A stretch of 64,000 bases of DNA. Source: Ectobius pallidus (Eukaryota; Arthropoda; Insecta; Blattodea; Ectobiidae). This document shows, piece after piece, positions 1-10,235 of the stretch. Below the pieces are notes generated by a model. That model saw only the letters and a list, made by a program, of their open reading frames with translations, was not told the DNA's origin and searched no databases. A program made the translations under genes and the position numbers. How positions within the stretch are numbered: position 1 is the stretch's first letter; each line of letters begins with the position of its first letter. The stretch spans positions 12,888,530-12,952,529 of the forward strand of contig CAXKWD010000006.1 of assembly GCA_964059195.1 (NCBI GenBank), given 5' to 3'.

Positions 1-16
1 TTATAGAAACCGGGCA
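1..16. mobile_element. Right terminus of a PIF/Harbinger-type MITE (cut by window edge)
   Basis: The first 16 bases end in GAAACCGGGCA and are followed by TAA. They match the right end of the complete element at 17582-18009, which lies between TTA duplications. The rest of the element lies left of the window. Confidence 0.6.
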
Positions 17-186
17 TAAGACGGCTAAAATCGTTTCTTTAAAGCCTAAAAAGGGCTATTCCACGAACATAAAAGACTAAAATACCTTTTATAAAAGCCT
101 AAAAAACTGGGCTCTACTCGACATTAATCCAACGAGAAAAATTTGTGAAATACAGCCTTCAGTCGGTGGAATCCATCACTCATCAG

Positions 187-844
187 TAGACCTGGGATTT
201 TAGGCTCTAAAAAATAAGTTTTAGGCACCTAAAATAGGCTTTTAAAACAAGTAAATAGGCTTTTAAAAGAGAAAATAGGCATTTAAAATAAGCTATAAAA
301 ATGTGTAAATATACAGAAAATATATTTTAAAAGACTACAATATGCCCTTCAACTGTAACGTGATCTTTTTTTACTGTAAAAAAGTGGTATACGTATTCTT
401 AACAGAAATAATTGCAAAATTAAGACAGAATTAAAAGTACATTTATCAAAAACAGTTGACACAGTAGGCCTATGTCCCTTTTAACTGCTACTTGTTGTTT
501 TGAGCTAATCTTCCCCCGTCAGCCAGCATTACTTTGGCGACAATTGTTTAGGAAAATCAAATTTCTGTGAAAAACCCCACCTCTGCTGTTCTGCTCTTCA
601 TTCAGGGATGTCCATTAAATGATTGTAAAAGTTACAGAAGTTGAATTTTATTTTAAATGTACAAAATAGGCATTTTAGGCACTAAAATAGTAAAAATAGG
701 CTCCATAGGTCCTAATATGCATTTTAGGGCCCTATAAAACTCTGTAAATATAAGTGATATATCATGAAATGTCAACATACTTAAAATTTTTGATGTTATT
801 TCGTATGGAACAAAATAGGCATTTGCCTTAAAATCCCAGGTCTA
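187..844. mobile_element. hAT MITE, TIR TAGACCTGGGATTTTAGGC, 8-bp TSD ctcatcag
   Basis: A 658-bp non-autonomous element. The left end TAGACCTGGGATTTTAGGC is repeated inverted at the right end (one extra A). Exact 8-bp duplications CTCATCAG flank it at 179-186 and 845-852, which is the hAT signature. The interior is non-coding and full of short words such as AAAATAGGC and GGCATTTTAGGC near both ends, possibly transposase-binding repeats. It sits in AT-rich DNA with no recognised feature. Confidence 0.9.
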
Positions 845-1154
845 CTCATCAGTCCGATGAATTTAGAAACTTGTCTATAGCAATTGACCCCTAATAAAAC
901 TTATATAAAGACGTTTGCACAAAAAATACAGTAATCTTTCCCTGCCTTAACGGGATATCACTGTCGGGTCTTTAACTGCATTAAAAGATGGAACTGCTAC
1001 TTCTGTTTATCGCCTCATCTTAATGGCAGCATCTGGCTTGAATACGTGTTTCACCGATAGACCAGCTGTATGTTCAACAACTCACATGGAACAGGCTATT
1101 GTTTTTCTGCTTCTTTCTTCCTGCCTTATTTATTTCTTTTCATGTGCTCCATTA
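845..1154. other. Unassigned AT-rich spacer
   Basis: I see no convincing gene or repeat in this stretch. The small open frames here have no recognisable domain. Confidence 0.5.
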
Positions 1155-1237
1155 CTCATTATTAGGGCAAGGCATTTGATGATTTTACATATTTTACATG
1201 AAAGTTAAAACATAGCTCGAATATACATATATATATA

Positions 1238-1949
1238 TGAGGAGTGGACATTCAAAACGCTGTTTGTCCACAACTTTTCGAAAATGAGTTATTGTTGGCA
1301 TATAATTGTATATGTATCTCTCTACATTATGAACATCACTACATCATCAAAATGCTATTTTTCTGGTAGTTACAGAGGTCTGAAGTTAGTATGGACTTTC
1401 AAAACGCTGTTAGTCCTTCGCCGCTGGACAATCAAAACGCTTTTTTGTCACTTTCATACACAATACTATAGATATGTCAGCTGGCAGGGGTAAAATACCC
1501 AAGTTTTAATGCTTCCACAACTGAATATTCAAATATGTAACTCTAAAACTAAAACTAAAAAAAAAAATAAAAAATAAAAAAAAAAAAATAATAATAATAT
1601 AATGAAAAAAATATAAAGAAGTCTTGTAGTTAAAGTGTAATAACAAGTATACTGAGAATATAAAACAGTACTATAAATCTCAAATCCTTTTCATTTCCAC
1701 GTTCAAAATCCATTTTCTCCAATTTTCCCAAACAAAACGCAGTTTGTCCATGACATTTTCCGTCATATCATCCAAAATATAAAAGTGAGATTTTTCAAAT
1801 ACAGACTGTTAATATAATTATTTTTTCTCTAATTAACCATCAAAATACATTCATGTTCACGTTTTTAGTTTTCGTACAGTAGTTTTTGCGTTTTCTGACA
1901 AACAAACAAAAAGTTGTGCAATAACTGCGTTTTGAAAGTCCACTCCTCA
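1238..1949. mobile_element. Nested hAT-like MITE, TIR TGAGGAGTGGACWTTCAAAA, TSD tatatata
   Basis: The ends TGAGGAGTGGACATTCAAAA and its inverse (one mismatch) bound a 712-bp element inserted in the TA-rich part of family A. The uninterrupted TA run is seen in the copy near 23340. The flanks read TATATATA on both sides; this fits an 8-bp hAT duplication but is ambiguous in a TA run. The word TCAAAACGC or a close variant recurs near 1252, 1398, 1430, 1733 and (inverted) 1926. No coding capacity is visible. Confidence 0.75.
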
Positions 1950-2620
1950 TATATATAAATGAGTAGGCTATCATGAAATAATTAACTAAGGGCAATTTGT
2001 TTTCGCATTTTTTTTGTGTCTTATTTTGCATCTTTCGTCATTTTCAAGAGATAGGTCACTTTTTGGCAACTTTTAGGTCTTTTATGCATTTTTAGATCAT
2101 TTTCGGCACTTTAGGTCTTTTTCGGCATTTTAGATCTTGTTTCAGTGGAGGTAGAGAGAAGCTTTTCCATGTACAAATCGTTACGTTCAGAGAAAAGACT
2201 ATCATTTTTATTTGAGAATCTGCCAAATGTTCATATTTAAATTTTAGTTCAGGTTTATTGTAAACAGAATAGCAGTTTGTCTTGTAGCAAGCAATAAAGA
2301 ATTATTATTTTCTTTCTTTTTAAATGGCACATATTTGCTGGGGGCAATTTGTTGGTCATGCCAGTTCATAAAGAATTTCTTTTTCGCTAAGGGTGACCAA
2401 GTAATATAAATTTACTTACTTCTTTAGTTATAAAATAAGTGTGTTTTATAATTTAATTCATATATAACACACTGTCATCGGTTAAATTGCTTTAGCAATT
2501 TATTACTTTTAAAATCTAAATATAAGTAATAATGTAAAATTTATTGGTTCATTTTTTTACTATTTTTAGGTCATAATTGCATTATATTATTTTGCATTTG
2601 TTCACTATTTAGGGTCATTA

Positions 2621-2621
<1 letters not shown>

Positions 2622-2654
<33 letters not shown>

Positions 2655-3219
2655 TAATTACAGCCAGAATAATCAAGTACAAGGCATTGTCGAATGATAT
2701 AAAAGAGTACATTTAAAAGGTCAGATCATGCACTCCAGATATAAAAATGTCATTAACAGAGTAAAAAGCCTTGTTTAACAACCAAGTCTTTAAATTTCTC
2801 TTAAAACATTTGGTAGGTATATGTTTAGCAGAAGGCGACAATATATTAAACATACTGATTCCTTTAGATTCCCAGCTATTAAAAGCCTTTGACGTGCGCA
2901 AGTTGATTGGTCTGAAGAGCACCACAATTTCTTGTATTATAAGAATGAAATTCCGATCGTACAGCATAATCATTTATTCTTTCCTTAATAGAAACCAATG
3001 ACGAAAAAATATAAATACACGGAAAAGTTAATATCTGAGAATCAATAAAAAGCTGTTTACAATGATCAAAAGTGGATTTCCCATTTAAAATTCTGATAGC
3101 TTTCTTCTGCAATATAAAAACCTTTTCAGCAGGAGTTTCCCCAAATATGAGTTCCATATGATAAATGAGAGTGAAATAGATCAAAGTATATCTGTTTAAG
3201 AACTTGATTAGAAACTAAG
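2622..3219 (-). pseudogene. 5'-truncated LINE 3' end (reverse transcriptase C-terminal remnant, CR1/Jockey-like)
   Basis: On the minus strand, 3184 down to about 2713 encodes fragments typical of the C-terminus of CR1/Jockey-like LINE polymerases: an ILQKKAIRIL segment, a FPCIYIFSSLVS segment, an HSYNTRN motif, then KCFKRNLKTWLL before the end. At least one frameshift separates the first and last parts. The tail is an (ATT)n run at about 2622-2652 (minus sense). The copy inserted just inside the right end of the surrounding hAT element and separated that end from the body. It lacks the endonuclease and the catalytic YADD core, so it is dead on arrival. Confidence 0.72.
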
Positions 3220-3435
3220 GAAACAAATGCCTTTCCCTACTCATTATTTTCTTTGTCACTTTCATCTTCTTCACATTAGGCCTACATGCTTCAATCGATT
3301 GGTTTGTTTTGAGTATGACTTGCTTTATTCTCGCCACATTACGCAGACGATCCAGGAATTCACGCAGACCTGTTGAATACAACTCTCTACAGACAGGCCT
3401 CATTCTGGGCATGGGCAAAGCTTTGTTTAATTCCT

Positions 3436-3437
<2 letters not shown>

Positions 3438-3466
<29 letters not shown>
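3438..3466. repeat. Poly(T) tract, about 29 bp
   Basis: An uninterrupted T run. It could be an A-tail of a minus-strand retrocopy, but I recognise no retroelement body next to it. Confidence 0.8.
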
Positions 3467-3589
3467 GGCTTTTACCCTCACCCACTTTATCCCCATAGTT
3501 ATTGTTTTAGTGTTGATTTTGGGTCTTATCCAAGAATCAATCAATAAATAGCATTGGAGTAGTCCAATCACTACCCAGCCAATGCATGC

Positions 3590-4543
3590 ACCATATGAAA
3601 TGTAAATAAATCTGAAATCTTTTTTATAAAAAGAGAGTTGTTTATTACGTTTTAAATTGATATTATACTTTATTATTTATTTTGTCATGCATTATTGTTC
3701 TAAAGACGTGTAACTATTATTTTTAATATTTCAAACTCTATTACATTGGTAATTTTATTCTTAGTCGGTCCTCACACATTCCTTTCGGCAGGCCTTCAAA
3801 CTGAGGTATATTTTTAAGTGTTATTGTTTTTTAAACATTCAAATATCGCCTTATATGAAAGCTATCGAGAAACTAGTTATTGATTTGTAGAGTACTCATC
3901 AAGAGCTTTTCAACGATACTCCACAAGACATGGTTTCAAAAATTTTGAAATTCCATCCCCCACCCCCACTCCTACCCCCAAAACCCCCGAATCGTTGGTG
4001 TCACTGTAAATTCCATAGAGAGTACTCTAATTTATTCAAACAAAGTTTCCCTCTATACTTCATAGGGACAGAGATATAAATTTTTCAAAATTTCAACTCC
4101 CTCCCCCGACCCCTCCCCCCTTGGGTCAATTTTGCTCATTAACGAACTTGTCCGAACTATTGGGCCTGGAAATAACATAATAAAATTTTGTTCAAATATC
4201 TTCAAAATTACGGCCGCTAGCGTGTAAAGAAATATATATATATATATATAACTTATATAGGCCTACTGGAACGGGCGGTGGTTTCGTACTTAGGGAGGCA
4301 TGAAACTTAAAGATGTGAAGAAATTTTTCGATAATCATGACATGGTTCCGATCCCAATAGGTAAATTTTTCTTCTAAATGTACCTAAAAGGAAAAAAAAG
4401 AACTAGATAATTTGATAGGAAAAGAATATTGAGATATTAAATGACGTCAAGAAGATAGGAGTTATGGAGAGTTAAAAGATGCAGGAGAAGACAGAAAGGG
4501 TTGGAGAGTGGAATTCACCTGTTGTGAGGCAGAAACAGCAATA
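3590..4543. other. Unassigned region with C-rich low-complexity patches
   Basis: Two C-rich patches (about 3955-3990 and 4100-4125), each after a TTTCAAAATTTTGAAATT-like word, suggest an old diverged repeat present twice. A TA run lies at 4234-4250. No gene is recognised. Confidence 0.4.
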
Positions 4544-4551
4544 TTAATGAC

Positions 4552-5318
4552 CAGGGCCCGGATTTTAATGACATGTCATCTATTTATTGATGCTGCATAG
4601 ACATTGCCAACTTGTAGATACATCCTATCCATACCCTCTAGATTATAGAAATACATTTTTACTAAGTCATTTTTTGTCATTTTATGCAATTTTGTACTTT
4701 TAGGGCATTTATTTCGATTTTTCGTCATTATTTTGGCATTTTCGTGTCATTTGCTTCCTTATTTGCTTGCTTATTTAGGCATTTGCATGTATTTACATTA
4801 AGTGTACAGTATTAACTTTTTTCGTCGCTAGTGGTGCTGTTTTTGAAGTGTTGTTTGTTTAATGCAAGAAGGAAAAATTCGGTGTTAAAGTGTTGTTATG
4901 TCTCAGTCTGAAATAAGAATCAAAGAAACGCCAAATTTTTTTTATTATATTACTATTGTTATTAGATTGACTTGGCACCAGATTCTGCCACCTGCTTGGA
5001 TTTGTGAGTACAAACTACTGTTTACTCTCAATAAACAACAATATAATCCGGCAGACCACAAAAGGAAATGCCGAATTTTGACTCGCCAGTGCCTCAGTGC
5101 CAGTATAAATTTCCGTGAGAAAAGAACATTCACAACATTACATTTATTTACAGTTTTTACAATTATGTACAAACTAGTCTATAACTTTGTGTGTACAATA
5201 ATAATTTTTTATAAATAAAATATCAGTCTTAGGTCATTTTTTATAATTATTAAGTAATTTTCTTCAAAATTTAGGGTCATTTTTCAAACAATTTTAGGTC
5301 ATCAGAATCCGGGCCCTG
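4552..5318. mobile_element. hAT MITE family B, copy 1 (TIR CAGGGCCCGGATTYTRATGAC-like, TSD ttaatgac)
   Basis: A 767-bp element with inverted ends CAGGGCCCGGATTTTAATGA / CAGGGCCCGGATTCTGATGA and an exact 8-bp duplication TTAATGAC at 4544-4551 and 5319-5326. It is the uninterrupted relative of the copy at 10581-12651 and gives the pre-insertion sequence for the nested element there. The interior has repeated TAGGTCATTTT/GGCATTT words. Open frames of about 75-106 codons in it show no known domain and are shared with the other copy as non-coding repeat. Confidence 0.92.
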
Positions 5319-5326
5319 TTAATGAC

Positions 5327-5732
5327 AAATCTCATTCCCTCATTAATTTATCCATTCAGTCATAGCTCCATTCGTCTATTCATTCTTCCTCTGCACGCAC
5401 ATTTGACACCCCTGAACGCATACGCGTATCAAGTGTGGCAATCGTTGGCACTGACTAAACAATTGCACAGCGCATTCATTTGTATGTGCATGCTCACTTT
5501 ACCCCCAAATCTATTCTCTATTGTTCTGCAGCCAATTTAAACTTTATTTATGTAATACCATTGTAATGGGGCCAATAACAAGACATTACCTTCGGCCAGA
5601 AAAGTACTGTAACTAACGACATTTTAAACAAAAAAGGAGTTATTATTTTATAAAATTCCTATTTGAAAAAGGGTGACATATACGGAGGTTAGTAAGATCC
5701 GTATATATATTCCATTCTTTGAAATAATAGCT
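5327..5732. other. Unassigned spacer
   Basis: No gene or repeat is recognised between the hAT MITE and the TTAA-flanked element. Confidence 0.4.
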
Positions 5733-5736
5733 TTAA

Positions 5737-6285
5737 GGGGGGACATACAGCTTTCGGTGAAATTCATAGGTGAGAAATTGGTGAATTTCGTTATTTTTTC
5801 CTCATCAATGAATTGCTTCACAATCTTGCAATCTGACGTATCTTTATTCACTTCTACAATTGCATACTATTTTAAAAATTAATTAAACTGTTACAATTGT
5901 GGGTATTTATCGTTACAAAATGGCAGCAACGAATCCTGCACTAAAATGCCGTTTCCGTGATAATTTTCACAAATTGCTATATTTTTTAGTGATTATTTTT
6001 CTATCTATTTGCAAATATCATACGAACATCATCATCTACAATGTTTGGAATATCTACAGTATAAGTCTTTTTTTAAAAATAAATTTATAAAAATTAATTT
6101 TCATTAAAATATATATTTCTACAAAATAAACCATTAATGTTAAATGAATGATTGTAGACATTGTTGTTCATATGATATTAACAAATACACAGAGATCTAA
6201 TCACTCAACAATTTTAATATTTCTGGAAGTTATCACGGAAACGGCTGTTCAGTGCATGAAATGTGGCTGCCGTTTTTAAACGACT
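5737..6285. mobile_element. TTAA-flanked long-arm element, copy 1 (right end lost)
   Basis: It starts right after TTAA with GGGGGGACATACAGCTTTCG, the same terminus as the complete copy at 14642-15636. The arm carries an AATGGCAGC...TGCCGTTTCCGTGATAA block (about 5918-5962), whose inverse appears near 6235-6275. The outer right arm and its TTAA are missing. TTAA targets fit piggyBac or Kolobok; the superfamily is not settled because no transposase is present. Confidence 0.7.
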
Positions 6286-6295
6286 ATTCCAGTCA

Positions 6296-6425
6296 TACGC
6301 CTCGTGTTTGATATTGACCAATAACGTCTAGCAATTCCTAGAATATAGAGCAATCACGGCCGTTTATCTTACAATATTCTTGGAGGAATCGCGAGGATAG
6401 TTTTTTATCGGTTAAAACATACTAT
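6296..6425. repeat. Dispersed repeat (second copy at about 12915-13045)
   Basis: The segment around TTTGATATTGACCAATAACG, continuing through AGCAATTCCT and a CAATCACG block, recurs at 12915-13045 with about 80 percent identity by eye. In both places it lies a short distance from a MITE. The family is not recognised. Confidence 0.5.
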
Positions 6426-6531
6426 ACGTTACTGGACACGAAAGCATCAGTGTGGCATGTTGCCTATGTGTAGGTGGTTTCATAAATGGCCATAACTTCG
6501 AAGTATAACTTACTTCTTGATTCGCCATATA

Positions 6532-7206
6532 CACAGGGTGTTAAAAAATTACGTTTACAACGTTTCAGGGATGATAGAGGATGTAAAAACAAACATTTTA
6601 TTTATGTGACAAAACTTTGGCATATGCGCCGTTTATTGTGTACGCCTACATAAGTGTTAATTGCAACATTCGAATTTTGTTTGTATTATCCAGAAGGAAC
6701 GAGGTCAATTGTCGTTTTAGAGATGGTGTTCAAACTGCCGTTCATTGAAGGCATTGCACAACTGGTATCTTCGTACTATGGACTATCTGCAACGCTCAAA
6801 GAGGCCAACATTGTCTCAAATAACATCTGCAGCTTCAACAATGCAAGCAACTAATTTTTATGCCGTATCGATCGGTGTCTCATACACAAGACGTTTCATG
6901 TCTCCCCACAAAAAGAAATCCAGTAGAGATAGGTCCGGTGATCGAGGTGGCCATCACGGTACCGCCCCACCCTTGCCGATCCAACGATTGGGGAATGTAG
7001 AATTTAGATGGTTCCTGACACGACGATCAAAGCAGTACAAACAAAACTAATCGGTGCGTGTTGTGATGGCAGTTAAGCCATCTACCCTTAAGTCCATCTA
7101 GCGGCAAAACGGAACATATGCCAAAGTTTTGTCACAGAAATAAAATGTTTGTTTTTACCTCTATCATCCCTGAAATGTTGTAAACGTAATTTTTTAACAC
7201 CCTGTA
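6532..7206 (-). pseudogene. Tc1/mariner-superfamily element with TIRs and a decayed transposase fragment
   Basis: The ends (C/T)ACAGGGTGTTAAAAAATTA are inverted repeats continuing for about 100 bp, with TA on each side (6530-6531, 7207-7208). On the minus strand about 6952-6868 encodes WPPRSPDL, LLDFFLWGDMK and LVYETPI in one frame. These motifs surround the last catalytic acidic residue in one branch of IS630-Tc1-mariner transposases. Stops follow soon after, and the 675-bp length is about half an autonomous element, so this is an internally deleted, dead copy. Confidence 0.75.
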
Positions 7207-7207
7207 T

Positions 7208-7229
7208 ACATATATATACGTATACATAC

Positions 7230-7265
<36 letters not shown>
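7208..7265. repeat. TA-rich microsatellite
   Basis: A run of (TA)n with interspersed ACGTA steps next to the element at 6532-7206. It probably grew from the TA target site. Confidence 0.85.
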
Positions 7266-9029
7266 GTATTTCCAATTATATACTGGGCTCCCACTGTTAT
7301 TGTACAGTTAACATGTAGCTAATCAAGTAGTCCCATCTCGGTCATATTGAGTAGGAACAGACTCTGTTTCTGAAACATTAAACAGACAGCGAGCATCTTC
7401 CGCACCAATTAAAGTTGCCATTTTGGACTTCAAAAGTATAGCGTTTTTGGTGTGTGAATTCGGTACTACTGCACTACGTTAGTCAAAAGTCGATGTATTT
7501 TACTTTAAAATGAATCTTTAATCATTTACGTGAGAGACACGATCAAATTTATGTAAGCTTCTAAAGTTGTAAATTTATTTTTGTTAAAGGCGTATTGACC
7601 AGAAATTACGGACGGTTAGTTTACTATACACCTGTACAGTGGGGGCCTGGGAACTGAAAGGTTCGCGTCCGTTACGATTTGAACATATCATTGTCAGTGC
7701 GCATGCGTGAAGTGCTAAAGTCCAGCATGAAAATATTGTCCACTGCTCCACGTGCTTTAGTTCACGTTCGCTACCTGCTGTCTGCTGGAAATTTAAATCC
7801 CCTAGCCCAGCATGATTCAAGGGATAAGAGTAAACAAAACAAGATATGAAAAATTTGCTCATAAAAGAAGGGATTCCATTCTCAGAAGATATGTTAAAAC
7901 CTACTCTGTATGAATTAAGAGAATGAAACCAAGAAATGTGGAATATTCAGTAGACAAAATTCTACGAAATGCCGGCCATGTTTCTCTCCGCCTGCCATCC
8001 TACCACCCGGAGAAAACATTTGGTCTATTGTTAAAGGGTGGGTTGCTTCCAGGAATGTTATGTGCAATACAACTTCGGTAACAAACCTTTGTGAAGAGAA
8101 GTTTAATTCCATGACGAAAGAAGACTGGATTCCTTTGTGTGAACATGTGAAGAAAATTGAAAGAGAATATATAGAAAAAGAAGTTCTTTTTGACAATGAA
8201 ATTGATAATATAATAATAAATTTGGGTGGTGTAAATAGTGACAGTGAGAGTGCTGACGGTAGTGATTCTGAAGGAGAACTGGATAAAATAGCTGCACTGC
8301 ACGACTCTGACTAGGGGTAAGTGATGACAGTCAATGTTTTCAGCTCAGCACGTTTCGCTTGCATTTGAATTCCCGCCGCATCTGTCTGTGACGTGGTCCA
8401 TGCTTTCAGTTGATGGGCGATCTCTGACCATTCTACGGCAAAATCTTTTTTGCAATCACTCGGAAACATTCTTGAAAATTTTCGCAGATATATCCCCATG
8501 AAGCCAGTAGGATATGGGTTTAGCTCTATTATCAGATACTTTGTTGGTGGATGGTTATACAAACTCGAGTAAAGGTAAGAAAAAAAAATTATTAGTCTCC
8601 CTTCCTATTTATTTGATTGCTTAGTGATTGTGTTCAAATGAAAATTCTACCTTACAGAAGCACTAATGAAAGATAGTACTATCTACGCGTATCATGCAAA
8701 TCTCAGATTCCATTGGCATACGACAGCATATGACGTACGAGAGAGCTTTAGGGATACAATAAGCGGATAAAAAGCATTACCTTTTGGTGTAGATAGATTT
8801 CCAACTCCATATTTCTGTAAGATTTTGGAAATATTTACAAGATCTATAACTATTATGAACACGCTAGATATTGTGTCTAGTAAGGGAATAGAAATATTTT
8901 TACTATACGCAACGCAAAGTGGCTATTTCACGCCGGAAAGTAGCACTGTACCTTACAAGTACTCGTACGGTAAAGTAATTTTACTGTACTAGGCCGGTTA
9001 AGTTGCCTAGTGAACGTATTTCCAATTAT
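7264..9029. other. 1.75-kb segment bounded by 16-bp direct repeats
   Basis: The 16-mer ACGTATTTCCAATTAT occurs exactly at 7264-7279 and 9014-9029. The DNA between them holds the transposase remnant at 7843-8314. Neither end shows clear inverted repeats. This may be a target duplication of an unrecognised insertion or part of a deleted larger repeat. Confidence 0.4.
7843..8314 (+). pseudogene. IS630/Tc1-type DDE transposase, C-terminal remnant
   Basis: Frame 7843 onward reads DMKNLLIKEGIPFSEDML and KPTLYEL, shifts frame after about 7917, then reads KPRNVEYSVDKILRNAGH and LRLPSYHPE. It shifts again with loss of the residues expected around the last catalytic acid, then runs open as NIWSIVKGWVASRNV through EDWIPLCEHVKKIEREYIEK to the stop at 8312-8314. 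This order is that of the C-terminal third of insect IS630-like DDE endonucleases. The last 30 residues are Ser/Asp/Glu-rich. The N-terminal DNA-binding part was not found. With two frameshifts and a deletion at the active-site region, it is a pseudogene. Confidence 0.75.
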
Positions 9030-9700
9030 GGCTCAGAGATGTCTCTACAGTGTCTGCCAGTGTAAATTCAATTTTATATGTTAAGGGTTTTATAGTTCAT
9101 AGCATAGTAAGCCTTGTCATTTTCGAATCTTGAATTTAAGAAATAAATTCCATAATAATAAGTCTTTATATTTTTTATGACTAGGGGTGGACGCGAACGC
9201 ACGAACTTTGCATTACGAAGCCATTGCTTAGTCCCCTATTCCACCGGTGCTAGTTGAAAGGAACGACTTCAGATGAGCCTCTTGTAGGATTGCTTCGTTT
9301 AACAAGGCATAATAAGTTTAGTTGCAGAAAATATGATACAAATTACGCGTAATTTCAATTGAAGTAAATATATTTAGTTTAATTAATCAACATTACTATA
9401 TTAACGATATTGTGACAAAGCCAGAAAAGCCTAGAAGCTGATAGAAGAAGGACTCGGGCCGAAAGAACTAGAGTTAGATAAATCTAGATGGGACGGCCCT
9501 CTTATTGCTGATTGGAGCCGCGCGCCGACGGGTGCGGCCTACTCCCTGGCACGGCGGCGCGGTGAGTGACGGTGCGCGCTCGTGGGAGGGGCCAGAGGTG
9601 GAGCCACGCGCTAGGGCTGTGACTTCGCCCCGCGCGGACATTCTAGACAATGCGCGGGCGGAGAGCTTTCGAGAGACCGGGTCTGGAATATTCGTCGGCC

Positions 9701-9710
9701 CTATATATAG
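9701..9710 (+). promoter_or_regulatory. TATA box of the solo LTR
   Basis: CTATATATAG lies in an otherwise GC-rich context about 290 bp into the LTR. Transcription would start about 25-30 bp downstream, near the GAGCGGCGAGTCAGTC region. Confidence 0.6.
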
Positions 9711-10229
9711 GGCCGCGAGCGAGCGGCGAGTCAGTCAGAGACGGCAACGAGGAGTGATGAGTCAGTCAGTCAAGGAGAGTTCAGGACAGTGAAGAGTCAG
9801 TACATCAGAGGAGAGGCAGTCCGTGAAGAGCGGCGAGCGTCAGCGTCAGAGGGTGAGCTGGACGGAGAGGACTGATCAGCGCGGCCTCAAGTGAGTGTGT
9901 CTTGGGAAGCTGAGGAGCCAGTGACCGGAGGGACCCGAGAGCGGAATAGCTAGTCGACGGGGAACTAGTGACCGGAGGGAAGGGTGAACGGAAGAGCTGG
10001 TGAGCTGATCTGGGCTGAGGCAGTGCCGTCCCGGGGAACTCTGCGCGACGGGTGGATCGCACAGCGGCAGCGAGGACTGTGGAGGTGACCGGCGCGACGT
10101 GGGATGATCTGGATTGGACTGGAACAGTGCTGTAATTAGGACTGAGCACAGTGAGAGTGAGCTCTGAACAGGACAGTGAACTGGCGAATAGTCTGGAGTT
10201 TTCTGGCTGTATTGTCAATTGTTGTAGGA

Positions 10230-10235
10230 AATAAA
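10230..10235 (+). terminator. Polyadenylation signal of the solo LTR
   Basis: AATAAA lies 66 bp before the LTR end, the usual position for the R-region signal. Confidence 0.55.

Larger units (their letters stand above)
1163..3239. mobile_element. hAT MITE family A, copy 1, split by two later insertions (TSD ctcattat)
   Basis: The left end TAGGGCAAGGCATTTGATG and the right end AAATGCCTTTCCCTA are imperfect inverted repeats. The exact 8-bp duplication CTCATTAT lies at 1155-1162 and 3240-3247. Subtracting the nested MITE (1238-1949) and the LINE tail (about 2622-3219) leaves roughly 760 bp, close to the sister copy at 16961-18113 without its insertion. The non-coding body has many copies of AGGTCATTTT/GGCATTTT near its ends. 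Further copies or fragments lie at 23274, 35965, 40115 and 44165. Confidence 0.88.

Noticed and set aside
4898..5218. 106-codon open frame
   Set aside because: It lies fully inside a hAT MITE. The sister copy at 10.9 kb does not keep the frame.
9505..9792. 95-codon open frame
   Set aside because: It lies within the U3/R part of the solo LTR, where GC richness makes stop codons rare. No domain or conserved start context is seen.
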